From NCBI GenBank assembly GCA_017416915.1, contig JAFQAN010000002.1, forward strand, positions 90,669 to 154,668: a DNA stretch of 64,000 nt. Reading direction: 5' to 3'. Below, in pieces: positions 34,128 through 43,815 of the stretch. The position numbers and the translations under genes were made by a program. The first letter of the stretch is position 1. Every line of letters starts with the position of its first letter. A model generated the notes under the pieces. It was not told the origin of the DNA. It saw only the letters and a program-made list of their open reading frames with translations, and made no database searches. Source of the DNA: Alistipes sp. GTDB lineage: Bacteria; Bacteroidota; Bacteroidia; Bacteroidales; Rikenellaceae.

Positions 34128-34592
34128 TTACGCTATTTTAGGTATCTGTCGCTTGCCCGTGAAGCGCCACGTCTGCGTAGCTGTGGTTATGTCGAGCGAC
34201 ATTGTATCGGCTGTGATAACAGCGTTTACGCCAAGTGCTGTACTCTCTTCGACTATCGGACCGTTGTACTCTATGCGCATCGCTACATCCTCGTCTTGAA
34301 GCGCAACCGTGCCATTATCAACTCTGCCACTCAATGTTGTGAGCCAAATCTGCTCGTTGGGCATCTGAATATGTAGCTCATAGCTGCCGTCGTAGGGGAT
34401 ATACTCCCAGGCGATAGTGGTATCCGAAATCTGCGTATTCTCGTCTTTAATCAGCGTACCTTCATAGACTGCTCCCTGCTCCCACTTGTCGTTGTCGTCG
34501 CCACCAATGATGATGGGCTCCTCGTTGTTGTCGCACGATGCAGCCACTGCCGCAAAGAGCGCTACGATAAAAATGTCTCTTAGATGTCTCAT
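34128..34592 (-). CDS. Small lipoprotein, unknown family
   Basis: 154 residues. Lipobox VAASC (Cys about 20), then an acidic tether (DNNEEPIIIGGDDND) and a beta-rich body (GAVYEGTLIKDENTQIS … GSYELHIQMPNEQIWLTTLSGRVDNGTVALQDEDVAMRIEYNGP … TATQTWRFTGKRQI). It resembles no family I can name with confidence. It is the first gene of the unit with the BACON-like gene and has a TAACTTTG promoter element 57 bp upstream. Confidence 0.7.
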   Translation of the reverse strand: MRHLRDIFIVALFAAVAASCDNNEEPIIIGGDDNDKWEQGAVYEGTLIKDENTQISDTTIAWEYIPYDGSYELHIQMPNEQIWLTTLSGRVDNGTVALQDEDVAMRIEYNGPIVEESTALGVNAVITADTMSLDITTATQTWRFTGKRQIPKIA

Positions 34593-34852
34593 CTTACTAC
34601 TTATTTATTATATCTGTTTAACCTGCGCGTTTTTTCGTTTCGCTACTGCAAAGTTAGACTATAAGAGCGGCTTAAAACAAATTTATCGTCGGCTAATTTT
34701 TCAGCAATAGCTGTATAACTCGTTGATAATCAGTATGCTGAAAACTTAAAATCGGGTAGATTTTCAACACGTTGATTATCAGAGAGTTACAACGATGATT
34801 TTGGATGGTTTGTGAAAAACGATGTAACCGACTGATTATTAGTTGTATAATG
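34593..34852. other. AT-rich gap with promoter and a short direct repeat
   Basis: It contains the minus-strand -7 element TAACTTTG (34649-34656) for the lipoprotein unit, and two imperfect copies of AACNCGTTGATWATCAG at 34717-34733 and 34766-34782. No ORF of coding character. Confidence 0.5.
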
Positions 34853-34892
34853 TAAAAAAATAATGGGCTGACCCGATATTTCGGGTCAGCCC
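34853..34892 (-). terminator. Intrinsic terminator of the 104-residue lipoprotein gene
   Basis: Perfect 12-bp arms GGGCTGACCCGA (34865-34876) and TCGGGTCAGCCC (34881-34892) with loop TATT. A T run follows on the minus strand (A run 34854-34860 on the plus strand). It may also end the pyr operon message if transcription reads through. Confidence 0.85.
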
Positions 34893-34913
34893 ACCTATTC
34901 TTAGCGTTACAAT

Positions 34914-35228
34914 TTACTCTAAATTGACACCGAGTTCATAAGCGTACATAAAAATCGTGTTTACCTTATTCGGATTTGCCATACCATATCTTAGACCAGC
35001 ATTGTAGTTCTCGTCCAACTCCGATGCAGAGAGGCCATTCTCCCACTTCGTAAAGTCGTTGGCGCGATCTCTAAACTTCTTGGCATCTCTATCGACAGCA
35101 GCCTCGTAAAGCTCGTCGAAATACCACTCGCAGCAATCTTCCGTCGAATAGAAGGTTTCGTGAATCCAAGTACAAGATGTAAGTGCGATAGATGCGCACA
35201 GAGCCATAAGCATAAAAATCTTCTTCAT
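34914..35228 (-). CDS. Small lipoprotein downstream of the pyr operon
   Basis: 104 residues. Lipobox ALTSC (Cys19). The mature part is helical and charged, with a CC pair (STEDCCEWYFDELYEAAVDR … DFTKWENGLSASELDENYNAGLRYGM). I recognise no family. It lies 80 bp after pyrB on the same strand with only a weak hairpin (CAAACG/CGTTTG) in between, so it may be partly co-transcribed with the pyr operon. There is no evidence for a role in nucleotide metabolism. Confidence 0.65.
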   Translation of the reverse strand: MKKIFMLMALCASIALTSCTWIHETFYSTEDCCEWYFDELYEAAVDRDAKKFRDRANDFTKWENGLSASELDENYNAGLRYGMANPNKVNTIFMYAYELGVNLE

Positions 35229-35308
35229 AGTCGTCTGGTTTTAGTTTATATTTGTTACGAAGTTACAAATTATTTGTCAATTTATCAAACGTTATCGCTC
35301 GTTTGGCG

Positions 35309-36397
35309 TTACTCAGCCTTCGATTCGCAATATACACAACGTACTACGCCTGGCTCGAACTGCGACTCCTCGAAACGTGGACGTACAGGTTCGAGGTTAG
35401 ATATGCAGACGGGGTTGGGACACTTGCAGCCAGCAATGGCGCGACCGTCGGCCTGCGCAAACTTTCGTTCGGGGTCGTTCTGCCACTCCAAGAGTTTGAG
35501 GATAAGAGCCATACGTACAAACTTGCCATTCTCCACCTGACGGAAGTATGCGGCGCGCGGGTCGCTATCCACGTCGATAGCAATCTCATTTACGCGGGGT
35601 AGCGGGTGTAGCACTGCCATACGCTGCTTGGCGCCCTGCATCTTATTCGCGTCGAGGATAAAGCAGTCTTTAACACGCTCATACTCCGCAAGGTCGGTAA
35701 AGCGCTCCTGCTGTACGCGTGTCATATAGAGAATGTCGATGTCGCCGATAACGCTCTCTATGTCGTTCGCCTCGCGGTACTCCACGCCATAGCGGTCGCA
35801 TACATCGCGCTTGATGTAGTCGGGCAGAGCCAACTCAGGGGGCGAGATAAGCACAAACTTGGTATTTTGGTAGCGCGTCATCGCCTTGATAAGCGAGTGA
35901 ACTGTGCGACCATACTTTAAGTCGCCCACAAAGCCTATGGTGAGGTTGTTGAGCGTACCCAACTCACGCTTGATGGTGAGCAGGTCGGTCATCGTCTGCG
36001 TAGGGTGGCTGTGGCTACCATCGCCCGCGTTGATAATAGGTGTGCGCGACACCTCTGTTGCGGCGAGGGGTGCGCCCTCGACCTTGTGTCGCATGGCGAT
36101 AATATCTGCGAAGCAGTTGATGACGCGCACGGTATCCTGCACGGTCTCTCCCTTCGATACCGACGATGAGCGGGCATCGGCAAAGCCTATCACGTTGCCG
36201 CCAAGCTCCATCATCGCCGATGTGAAGCTCAGGCGTGTACGGGTACTCGGCTCGTAAAAGAGCGTCGCGAGTTTCTTGCCACGGCACACCTCGCTATACT
36301 GTTCACGGTTGGCGATAATATCTTCTGCCAATGCTATAATCTCGGCAATCTCCTGTACCGAGAGGTCTGTGGGGTCAATCAAATGCTTCATATTCAA
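35309..36397 (-). CDS. pyrB: Aspartate carbamoyltransferase with fused PyrI-type zinc ribbon
   Basis: 362 residues. Residues 1-305 are a complete catalytic chain: [12 protein letters not shown] (51-62, carbamoyl phosphate), [13 protein letters not shown] (the 80s loop Lys), HPTQTMTD (131-138) and HPLPRVNEI (264-272). The last 40 residues ([13 protein letters not shown] … RCVYC; Cys326, 331, 354, 357) copy the zinc domain of the E. coli regulatory chain PyrI (Cys109, 114, 138, 141), including the CISxxEPV motif. The nucleotide-binding allosteric domain of PyrI is absent. It catalyses carbamoyl aspartate formation and is last in the pyr operon. Loss of CTP/ATP control is inferred. Confidence 0.95.
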   Translation of the reverse strand: MNMKHLIDPTDLSVQEIAEIIALAEDIIANREQYSEVCRGKKLATLFYEPSTRTRLSFTSAMMELGGNVIGFADARSSSVSKGETVQDTVRVINCFADIIAMRHKVEGAPLAATEVSRTPIINAGDGSHSHPTQTMTDLLTIKRELGTLNNLTIGFVGDLKYGRTVHSLIKAMTRYQNTKFVLISPPELALPDYIKRDVCDRYGVEYREANDIESVIGDIDILYMTRVQQERFTDLAEYERVKDCFILDANKMQGAKQRMAVLHPLPRVNEIAIDVDSDPRAAYFRQVENGKFVRMALILKLLEWQNDPERKFAQADGRAIAGCKCPNPVCISNLEPVRPRFEESQFEPGVVRCVYCESKAE

Positions 36398-36465
36398 AAT
36401 GTTGTATTGCTTTATTTGGCTATCGACGGCACGTTATACTCTCTGTCGTCCTCTCTAATGGTTCA

Positions 36466-37095
36466 CTACTTAATCCAGCTCTCGTCCGAGGGGTTGCTGC
36501 GGAAGCGCAATATACGCTCCTTATCCTCAGCCTTGATATAGCCCTCCTCGGCAGCTACCTCTACCAGAGCGTCCAAGTTCGAGAGCGAGTAGTTCTTAGC
36601 ATCGGCGGCAGCCAAGCGGTCCAAGCCCTTCTGCATACCGTAGGTGAAGATGCTCACGATGCCGAGTACGTCAGCACCCGCAGCGCGCAGTGCCTCGACA
36701 ACCTCGATGCAGCTGCCTGCCGTTGAGATAAGGTCCTCGACAACTACAACCTTCTGTCCCTTCTCCAACTTACCCTCAATCTGGTTACCGCGACCGTGGT
36801 CCTTAGAACCCGAGCGCACGTAGCCCATAGGCAGGTTAAGGATTGTTGCGGTGATGGCGGCGTGGGCGATACCCGCAGTCGATGTTCCCATAAGCACCTC
36901 TACCTCGGGGTAGTGCTTGCGGATAAGCTCCGCCAAGCCCTCCTCAACGTGGTTGCGCACCTCGGGAGCGGTCAGCGTGAGACGGTTATCGCAGTAGATG
37001 GGGCTCTTTATGCCACTTGCCCACGTGAAGGGCTGCTCGGGACGTAAAAATACTGCACCAATCGACAAAAGGTCTTTTGCTATCTTCTTTTCCAT
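36466..37095 (-). CDS. pyrE: Orotate phosphoribosyltransferase
   Basis: 209 residues. The PRPP-binding motif [21 protein letters not shown] (about 116-136) and GMGTST-like strand [14 protein letters not shown] are present, with the [11 protein letters not shown] flexible loop. It adds ribose-5-phosphate to orotate to give OMP. It lies between pyrF (56 bp upstream) and pyrB (68 bp downstream). Confidence 0.95.
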   Translation of the reverse strand: MEKKIAKDLLSIGAVFLRPEQPFTWASGIKSPIYCDNRLTLTAPEVRNHVEEGLAELIRKHYPEVEVLMGTSTAGIAHAAITATILNLPMGYVRSGSKDHGRGNQIEGKLEKGQKVVVVEDLISTAGSCIEVVEALRAAGADVLGIVSIFTYGMQKGLDRLAAADAKNYSLSNLDALVEVAAEEGYIKAEDKERILRFRSNPSDESWIK

Positions 37096-37151
37096 AATAT
37101 CTTCTTTATTAGATGTTTATACTTTGTTTAGTGGTTGTCTATCTTGGATGA

Positions 37152-37856
37152 TTACTCCTCTGCGACAAACTCTCTCAGGCAACGCTCGTATGCCGCTACG
37201 GGGTCATCGGCAGCGGTGATGGGACGACCTACGACGATAAAGTCAGAGCCAATCTCGCGAGCCTTGGCAGGGGTTGTTACACGTACTTGGTCGCCTACCT
37301 CTCCATCGGCAAAGCGAACACCAGGCGTAATTGTCATAAACTCCGTGCCGCACGCCTTCTTAACCATTGCGGCCTCCAATGGCGAGCATACTACGCCGTC
37401 CAAGCCTGCAAGCTTCGTATTCTCGGCATACTTTACGATAGTGTCGTTAATCGAGGCGTTAATCAACAGCTCCTTCTGCATACGCTCCTCCGAGGTGGAG
37501 GTGAGCTGCGTAACGGCAATAAGCAATGGGCGTGTGCCATCCTCGCGTGTGAGGCCCTCGATGGCGGCGCGCATCATATCTACGGTGCCCGCAGCGTGTA
37601 CGTTGGTCATATCGACATCCAAGTTGCGGAGTACCGACATTGCCTTTTTTACGGTGTTGGGGATGTCGTGGAGTTTGAGGTCGAGGAAGATGCGATGACC
37701 ACGTGCCTTGATGGTGCGCACAATCTCGGGACCCTCGGCATAGAATAGCTCCATACCAATCTTCACAAAGGGCTTGCGACCAGTGAACTTATCCAAAAAG
37801 TTGAGTGTCTGCTCCTTGCTGCTAAAATCGCAGGCGATAATTACATCTCGTTTCAT
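37152..37856 (-). CDS. pyrF: Orotidine 5'-phosphate decarboxylase
   Basis: 234 residues. Catalytic [16 protein letters not shown] (about 58-73) with the Asp-Lys-Asp core, [13 protein letters not shown], and [22 protein letters not shown] phosphate-binding end. It converts OMP to UMP. It lies 15 bp after pyrD in the operon. Confidence 0.95.
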   Translation of the reverse strand: MKRDVIIACDFSSKEQTLNFLDKFTGRKPFVKIGMELFYAEGPEIVRTIKARGHRIFLDLKLHDIPNTVKKAMSVLRNLDVDMTNVHAAGTVDMMRAAIEGLTREDGTRPLLIAVTQLTSTSEERMQKELLINASINDTIVKYAENTKLAGLDGVVCSPLEAAMVKKACGTEFMTITPGVRFADGEVGDQVRVTTPAKAREIGSDFIVVGRPITAADDPVAAYERCLREFVAEE

Positions 37857-37871
37857 TCGTAGTTATAGGTT

Positions 37872-38792
37872 TTATTTTACTATTCCGATTATATCTCTGA
37901 GGCGCTCGATGCCAAGACGCTCCATCTCTTGGAGTAGCGCCTCGACAATTAGCTTTGAGGCGTAGGGGTTGCGCAGGTTGGCTGCACCCACCTGTACAGC
38001 AGTAGCTCCCGCCATCATCATCTCGATAACGTCTGACGCCGAGCTTACGCCGCCGCAGCCCATAACGGGAATTTGGCAGGCGTTAGCCACCTGATATACC
38101 ATACGTACCGCTACGGGGAATACTGCATCGCCCGAGAAGCCGCCCATCTTGTTGGCGATGACGGGCTTACGACGCATAGTGTCGATACGCATACCCAGTA
38201 GCGTGTTAATCAGGCAGATGCCGTCGGCTCCTGCATCCTCGCAGGCTCGTGCTATGGCAACGATGTCCGTAACGTTGGGGCTGAGCTTGATGAATACGGG
38301 TTTTGTCGTTACGCTCTTTACGCGGCGTGTTACCTCGGCTGCCGACTCGGGCTGTGTGCCGAAGCTCATACCTCCGTTGTGAACATTGGGGCAAGAGACA
38401 TTAACCTCGATAATCTCGACCTGCTCCTCCTTGTCAATCTTCGCACAGCACTCCTCATACTCCTCCAACGAGAAGCCGCTGATATTGGCGATGATAGGCT
38501 TGTGAAATATCGTGCGAAGGTGGGGTAGCTCCTCGCTAATCACGGCGTCGATGCCTGGGTTTTGCAGACCTACAGAGTTAATCATACCTGCCGAACACTC
38601 GGCGATACGTGGCGTAGGGTTGCCAAAACGTGCCTCACGCGTCGTACCCTTGAACGATATTGCGCCCAAGCAGTCGAGGTCGTAGTACTCCGCAAACTCT
38701 CTACCAAAGCCAAAGGTGCCGCTTGCAGGAATTACGGGGTTGTCGAGCTTGACACCGCACAACTCGACAGATGTATCGTAGTGAGTTACCAT
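37872..38792 (-). CDS. pyrD: Dihydroorotate dehydrogenase, class 1B catalytic subunit
   Basis: 306 residues. NPVIPASGTFGFG, GLQNPGID, EVNVSCPNVHNGG (active-site Cys) and MGCGGVSSASD are DHOD-1B signatures. FMN-dependent oxidation of dihydroorotate to orotate passes electrons to the PyrK partner and NAD+. The start overlaps the end of pyrK by 7 bp, so the two subunits are translationally coupled. Confidence 0.95.
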   Translation of the reverse strand: MVTHYDTSVELCGVKLDNPVIPASGTFGFGREFAEYYDLDCLGAISFKGTTREARFGNPTPRIAECSAGMINSVGLQNPGIDAVISEELPHLRTIFHKPIIANISGFSLEEYEECCAKIDKEEQVEIIEVNVSCPNVHNGGMSFGTQPESAAEVTRRVKSVTTKPVFIKLSPNVTDIVAIARACEDAGADGICLINTLLGMRIDTMRRKPVIANKMGGFSGDAVFPVAVRMVYQVANACQIPVMGCGGVSSASDVIEMMMAGATAVQVGAANLRNPYASKLIVEALLQEMERLGIERLRDIIGIVK

Positions 38793-39526
38793 ATTATCTC
38801 TTCGCGTTTAAGTACAGGTCCATCCTTGCAAATACGTTTGTTGCCATACTTGGTCTTGCACGAGCAACCCATACAAGCGCCAAAGCCACATCCCATACGC
38901 TCCTCGAAGCTGAACTCTGCATCTACGGTAGTTGCGTCGTAGAGCGCTTTGAGCATTGGTAGTGGTCCGCACGTGTAGAGGTAGTCGAACGTGAGAGCCT
39001 TCTCGCGTATTACATCCGTTACGAAGCCCTTGACACCCATCGAGCCGTCTGCCGTCGAGCAATATACCTCGACGCCAAGCTCGCGGAACTCGTCGTAGTA
39101 GAATAGCTCCGACTCGGTGTTGAAGCCCATAACGACCGTCGGGCGCTTACCCTCGGCAAGGAGTCGCTTGCAGAGGTTATACATCGGCGGCACACCTACA
39201 CCGCCACCTACGAGCAGCGGGCGTTGTGCGTTGTTGTCGGTCGAGAAGCCGTTACCCAAGCCTGTTAGGATGTCGAGTGTCATACCCTCGCACATCTTCG
39301 CCATCTGCTCCGTGCCGCGCCCCACTACCTTATATATAATAGTAATAGTCTGCTCGTCGTAGTCGGCGACCGATATAGGTCGGCGTAGAAACTTGCCCTC
39401 CAACTCGATGTTGATGAACTGCCCCGAACGGGTGATGTATTGCGTATCGCCCTCCAACACCATACGATATACCGTAGGTGTCAGAGGCGCGTTACTAACG
39501 ATTTTGTATATTCCCTGTTTATACAT
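38786..39526 (-). CDS. pyrK: Dihydroorotate dehydrogenase electron-transfer subunit
   Basis: 246 residues of ferredoxin-reductase type: FAD-binding RPISVAD (about 51-57), NAD-binding GGGVGVPPMYNLCKRL (about 107-122), and the C-terminal [2Fe-2S] cysteines in GCGFGACMGCSCKTKYGNKRIC. It passes electrons from PyrD to NAD+. Its ATG shares TAATG with the carB stop. Confidence 0.95.
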   Translation of the reverse strand: MYKQGIYKIVSNAPLTPTVYRMVLEGDTQYITRSGQFINIELEGKFLRRPISVADYDEQTITIIYKVVGRGTEQMAKMCEGMTLDILTGLGNGFSTDNNAQRPLLVGGGVGVPPMYNLCKRLLAEGKRPTVVMGFNTESELFYYDEFRELGVEVYCSTADGSMGVKGFVTDVIREKALTFDYLYTCGPLPMLKALYDATTVDAEFSFEERMGCGFGACMGCSCKTKYGNKRICKDGPVLKREEIIW

Positions 39527-42500
39527 TATTCTGCATCAATGGTCGATACACCGAGTGTTATCTCCTCTAATACGTCGAGTAGAACGCTTACGGTCTCCAA
39601 CGCCGTAAATATTGTTACGTTGTTCTCCACGGCGCAACGACGAATGTCGTAGCCGTCGAGACGTGCGCTGTGCTGGTTAATATCGATAGTGTTGATAACA
39701 TAGTTTACGTGTCCCTTGCGTAGCGACTCGAAAATCTCGGTCGAGCCTTCGCTGAGCTTCTTTAAGCAGCGTGTGCGTATGCCGTTCTCGCGTAGATACT
39801 TAGTCGTACCACCCGTAGCCTCGATGTTGAAGCCAAGCTCATAGAAACGACGGATAAGCGGCAGTGCGCGTGGCTTGTCGGCATCGGCTATCGAGACGAA
39901 TATCGTACCGTAGTTGGCGATAGTCATTCCCGACGACTGCAACGACTTATAGAGCGCGCGACGCAACGACGAGTCGTAGCCGATAGCCTCACCCGTAGAT
40001 TTCATCTCGGGCGAGAGGTACGAATCGACGCCGCGAATCTTAGCGAACGAGAAGGCGGGGGTCTTCACATACCAACGCTTCTTCTCCTCGGCCGTGGTCG
40101 AGGTTACGCCCTGCTCACGCAGCGATTTGCCGAGCATTACGTTTGTGGCTATCTTCGCCATCGGCACACCTGTCGATTTCGAGAGGAAAGGCACGGTACG
40201 CGACGAACGGGGATTTACCTCGATGACATATACCATATCGTTGCTGTCGGCGATAAACTGTATATTGTAAAGACCGACGATGCCAATCTCCTTACCTAAG
40301 CGGATGGTGTAGTCGATGATGGTGTCCTTAACCTTCTGGCTCACGCTGAACGTGGGATATACGCTTATCGAGTCGCCAGAGTGAATACCCGTGCGCTCCA
40401 CATGCTCCATGATGCCAGGGATGAATACATCCTTGCCGTCGCAGATGGCATCCACCTCCAACTCCTTACCCATAATGTACTTATCGACCAAAACGGGCTG
40501 GTCCTCGTTAATCTCTACGGCATTTTTGAGGTAGTGGCGCAACGCCTCCTCGTTCGATACAATCTGCATTGCACGACCGCCAAGCACGTAGCTCGGACGC
40601 ACCAATACGGGGTAGCCGATGCGCTCGGCAGCAGCCACGCCGCGCTCAATCTCGGTAATTGCCTCAGCCTCGGGCTGCGGGATGCCTACACGACGCATAA
40701 TAGCCTCGAAGCACTTTCTGTCCTCGGCGTTGTTGATAGCATCAATGCCCGTACCTATAATCTTTACGCCCAAGTCCGAGAGGGGCTTGGCAAGGTTGAT
40801 AGCCGTCTGACCGCCCAGCGATACAACTACTCCCGTAGGCTTCTCCAACTCGATGACATTCATCACATCCTCGACCGTCAGAGGCTCGAAGTAGAGCTTG
40901 TCGCTTATCGAGTAGTCGGTAGATACCGTCTCGGGGTTGTTGTTGATGATGATAGCCTCGTAGCCCGCCTCGCGGATAGACCAGATGGCGTGTACGGTAG
41001 AGTAGTCGAACTCGACGCCCTGTCCGATACGGATAGGACCCGAGCCGAGTACCACAATTTTCTTGCGGTCGCTAACTATCGACTCATTCTCCTGCTCGTA
41101 TGTAGAGTAGAGGTAGGGTATCTTCGACTCGAACTCTGCGGCGCACGTGTCAATCATCTTATATACGGGGAAGATGTTGTTTTGGCGGCGGAGTAGGAAT
41201 ATCTCCGATTCGCTCATCGACCAGCACTGACCGATAAACTTGTCGCTAAGACCCATACGCTTTGCCTCGGCAAGAACCTCGATGTTGCCAACATTCTGAC
41301 GAACAGAACACTCCATCTCGACGATGTTCTTAATCTTTTCGAGGAAGAAGAGGTCAATTTTGGTGTTGTCATAGACGTGCAGCAAATCAACGCCACGACG
41401 TATCAGCTCGGCAATGGCGTAAAGACGGTCGTCTGTACCCTTGCGGATGTATGCGATGATGCCCTCTACGGACATCGTGTCGAACTTCTTGTGGTAGATG
41501 TGGCATACGCCAGTTTCGAGCGAGCGCACCGCCTTCAATAGACCCTCCTCGAAGGTGCGACCTACGCTCATCACCTCGCCCGTAGCCTTCATCTGCGTTC
41601 CTAACTCGTTTGATGCGTCGCTGAACTTGTCGAAGGGGAAGCGTGCCACCTTTGTTACGATGTAGTCCAGTGCAGGCTCGAAGCTTGCAGGCGTATTGGC
41701 GATACGTATCTCGTCGAGGGTCATACCTATCGCCACCTTTGCCGTAACGCGGGCGATGGGGTAGGCACTTGCCTTTGAGGCGAGAGCCGACGAGCGGCTA
41801 ACGCGGGGATTAACCTCTATGATGTAGTACTTGAACGATAGGGGGTCGAGCGCGAACTGCACGTTGCAGCCACCCTCGATTTTTAGCGCACGGATAAGTT
41901 TTAGGGCGCTTGTTCTGAGCATCTGATACTCCTTGTTGGCAAGCGTCTGACTCGGTGCCACTACGATAGAGTCGCCCGTATGGATACCTACGGGATCAAC
42001 ATTCTCCATCGAGCAGATAGCTATCGCCGTGTCGTTCTTATCGCGCATAACCTCAAACTCAATCTCCTTGTAGCCCTTTATGCTCTTTTCGACAAGCACC
42101 TGATGTATGGGCGATAGTGCTAATGCGTTGCGCATAACGTCGCGCAACTCCTCCTCGTTGTCGGCAAAACCGCCACCCGTGCCACCGAGTGTGAAGGCGG
42201 GGCGTAATACTACGGGGTAGCCGATGTCGTTTGCCGCCTCGACACCCTCCTCAATAGAGCTGGTGATGTGCGAGGGGATGACAGGCTCGCCGATGCGCAG
42301 ACACAGCTCCTTGAAAAGCTCGCGGTCCTCTGCCTCCTCGATAGAGGTGAACGACGTGCCGAGAATCTCAACGCCGCACTCCTCCAAGATACCCTTCTTG
42401 GCGAGCTGCACGGCGAGGTTTAGACCTGTCTGACCACCCAAGCCTGGAACGATAGCATCGGGGCGCTCGTAGCGGATAATCTTCGCCACGTACTCCAACG

Positions 42501-42708
42501 TGAGAGGCTCCATATATATCTTGTCGGCAATATGCGTGTCGGTCATAATTGTTGCAGGGTTTGAGTTTACCAAGATAACCTGATAACCCTCCTCTTTGAG
42601 TGCAAGACACGCCTGCGTACCTGCATAGTCGAACTCGGCTGCCTGACCAATGACGATAGGTCCCGAGCCGATAACCATTACTTTCTTTATATCTGTTCTC
42701 TTAGGCAT
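39526..42708 (-). CDS. carB: Carbamoyl-phosphate synthase large subunit
   Basis: 1060 residues with two ATP-grasp halves (first about 1-545, second about 546-930; [20 protein letters not shown] and [20 protein letters not shown] mark the repeats). A C-terminal MGS-like domain (about 935-1060; [37 protein letters not shown]) follows. It makes carbamoyl phosphate from bicarbonate, two ATP and ammonia. The ammonia normally tunnels from CarA. It overlaps carA by 8 bp. Confidence 0.97.
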   Translation of the reverse strand: MPKRTDIKKVMVIGSGPIVIGQAAEFDYAGTQACLALKEEGYQVILVNSNPATIMTDTHIADKIYMEPLTLEYVAKIIRYERPDAIVPGLGGQTGLNLAVQLAKKGILEECGVEILGTSFTSIEEAEDRELFKELCLRIGEPVIPSHITSSIEEGVEAANDIGYPVVLRPAFTLGGTGGGFADNEEELRDVMRNALALSPIHQVLVEKSIKGYKEIEFEVMRDKNDTAIAICSMENVDPVGIHTGDSIVVAPSQTLANKEYQMLRTSALKLIRALKIEGGCNVQFALDPLSFKYYIIEVNPRVSRSSALASKASAYPIARVTAKVAIGMTLDEIRIANTPASFEPALDYIVTKVARFPFDKFSDASNELGTQMKATGEVMSVGRTFEEGLLKAVRSLETGVCHIYHKKFDTMSVEGIIAYIRKGTDDRLYAIAELIRRGVDLLHVYDNTKIDLFFLEKIKNIVEMECSVRQNVGNIEVLAEAKRMGLSDKFIGQCWSMSESEIFLLRRQNNIFPVYKMIDTCAAEFESKIPYLYSTYEQENESIVSDRKKIVVLGSGPIRIGQGVEFDYSTVHAIWSIREAGYEAIIINNNPETVSTDYSISDKLYFEPLTVEDVMNVIELEKPTGVVVSLGGQTAINLAKPLSDLGVKIIGTGIDAINNAEDRKCFEAIMRRVGIPQPEAEAITEIERGVAAAERIGYPVLVRPSYVLGGRAMQIVSNEEALRHYLKNAVEINEDQPVLVDKYIMGKELEVDAICDGKDVFIPGIMEHVERTGIHSGDSISVYPTFSVSQKVKDTIIDYTIRLGKEIGIVGLYNIQFIADSNDMVYVIEVNPRSSRTVPFLSKSTGVPMAKIATNVMLGKSLREQGVTSTTAEEKKRWYVKTPAFSFAKIRGVDSYLSPEMKSTGEAIGYDSSLRRALYKSLQSSGMTIANYGTIFVSIADADKPRALPLIRRFYELGFNIEATGGTTKYLRENGIRTRCLKKLSEGSTEIFESLRKGHVNYVINTIDINQHSARLDGYDIRRCAVENNVTIFTALETVSVLLDVLEEITLGVSTIDAE

Positions 42709-43789
42709 TTTTCTGCTCCTCCATCAGTTTAATGAATTTATCGAAAAGTGATGCGCTCTCTGCATCTGCCGAGCTGTCGGGCTGGTATTGTACCGAGAAT
42801 ACCTTGTCCGCAACCGATTCCATACCAGCGATGGTGTTATCTAAGATGTTGCGATGTGTAACCGTCAGCGGTGTGCCGCTTAGCGATGCCTCATCGACGG
42901 TGTAGGTGTGGTTGTGCGTTACAATGTCAATCTTGCCATTGTCGAGACATCTTACGGGGTGGTTAGCGCCGCGGTGTCCAAACTTCATCTTCACGTTCTT
43001 TGCGCCGTAGCTTAGGGCGATAAGCTGATGACCCAAATCTACGCCGAAGATAGGCAGCTTGCCACGTAGTGCCTTAACCGTGTTGCTCACGCACTCTACA
43101 TCGGCGGGGTTGCCAGGACCGTTCGAGAGGAAGATACCGTCGGGGTTGAATGCCAAAATCTCCTCGGGTGTCGAGTTGAAGGGTACGATTGTTACGTTGC
43201 AGCCCTTAGCGTTGAGCTGGCGTATGAAGCTGTGCTTGATGCCGCAGTCGATGGCAACCACGTCCCACTTGTGGTTGGGTGTACGCGAGAACCAGCGCTT
43301 CTTGCAGCTTATGCTTGCCACCTGGTCGTGTGCCTCCTGCTTCTCTTTGATGAGCTTCATCGCCTCGTCGTGTGGCATATCGAAATCTACAATTGCCGCC
43401 TTCTGAACGCCCTCGTTGCGGAGGATGCGTGTAATCATACGGGTATCGACACCTGCAATACCAGGGATGTCAAGCTCCTCGAATGTCTCGTTTAGGGTCT
43501 TTGTGTAGCGGAAGTTGCTTGGCGAGTCGCAACACTCTCTTACAACCATACCGCCCATCGAAGGATACTTACTTTCGTAGTCTTCGTCGGTAATGCCGTA
43601 GTTGCCCATAAGCGGGTAGGTCATCACCACAATCTGATCGGTGTACGTCGGGTCAGAGATAATCTCCTGGTAGCCTACCATCGAGGTATTGAACACCAAC
43701 TCGCATACCGCCACGCGGTTCGAGCCGAAGCCATATCCAGAAAATTCCTTGCCGTTTTCGAGTACAAGTTTTTTGGTAAAAGGTTTCAT
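42701..43789 (-). CDS. carA: Carbamoyl-phosphate synthase small subunit with a lost glutaminase triad
   Basis: 362 residues, well aligned to E. coli CarA end to end ([60 protein letters not shown]). The class I glutaminase triad is gone: the nucleophile motif GICLGHQ reads GVDLGHQ (Asp251 for Cys269), and QGHPEAS reads QYQPDSS (Gln336 for His353, Asp338 for Glu355). The codons (GAT, CAG, GAC) are unambiguous in the sequence. The remaining scaffold is intact, so the subunit is probably kept for structure or for ammonia-dependent CarB. It lies between pyrC and carB. Confidence 0.95.
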   Translation of the reverse strand: MKPFTKKLVLENGKEFSGYGFGSNRVAVCELVFNTSMVGYQEIISDPTYTDQIVVMTYPLMGNYGITDEDYESKYPSMGGMVVRECCDSPSNFRYTKTLNETFEELDIPGIAGVDTRMITRILRNEGVQKAAIVDFDMPHDEAMKLIKEKQEAHDQVASISCKKRWFSRTPNHKWDVVAIDCGIKHSFIRQLNAKGCNVTIVPFNSTPEEILAFNPDGIFLSNGPGNPADVECVSNTVKALRGKLPIFGVDLGHQLIALSYGAKNVKMKFGHRGANHPVRCLDNGKIDIVTHNHTYTVDEASLSGTPLTVTHRNILDNTIAGMESVADKVFSVQYQPDSSADAESASLFDKFIKLMEEQKNA

Positions 43790-43815
43790 CTAATCTCTGT
43801 TATTTATTATTTTGT

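Noticed and set aside
34717-34782. oriC-like DnaA boxes
   Set aside because: TTATCAACG-like cores match the DnaA box only in part, there are two copies, and no dnaA, dnaN or other origin gene is near.
42368-43789. Sequencing error as explanation for the CarA triad loss
   Set aside because: Three separate substitutions at 42780-42795 and near 43037, with the frame intact and the rest conserved, are unlikely to be error.
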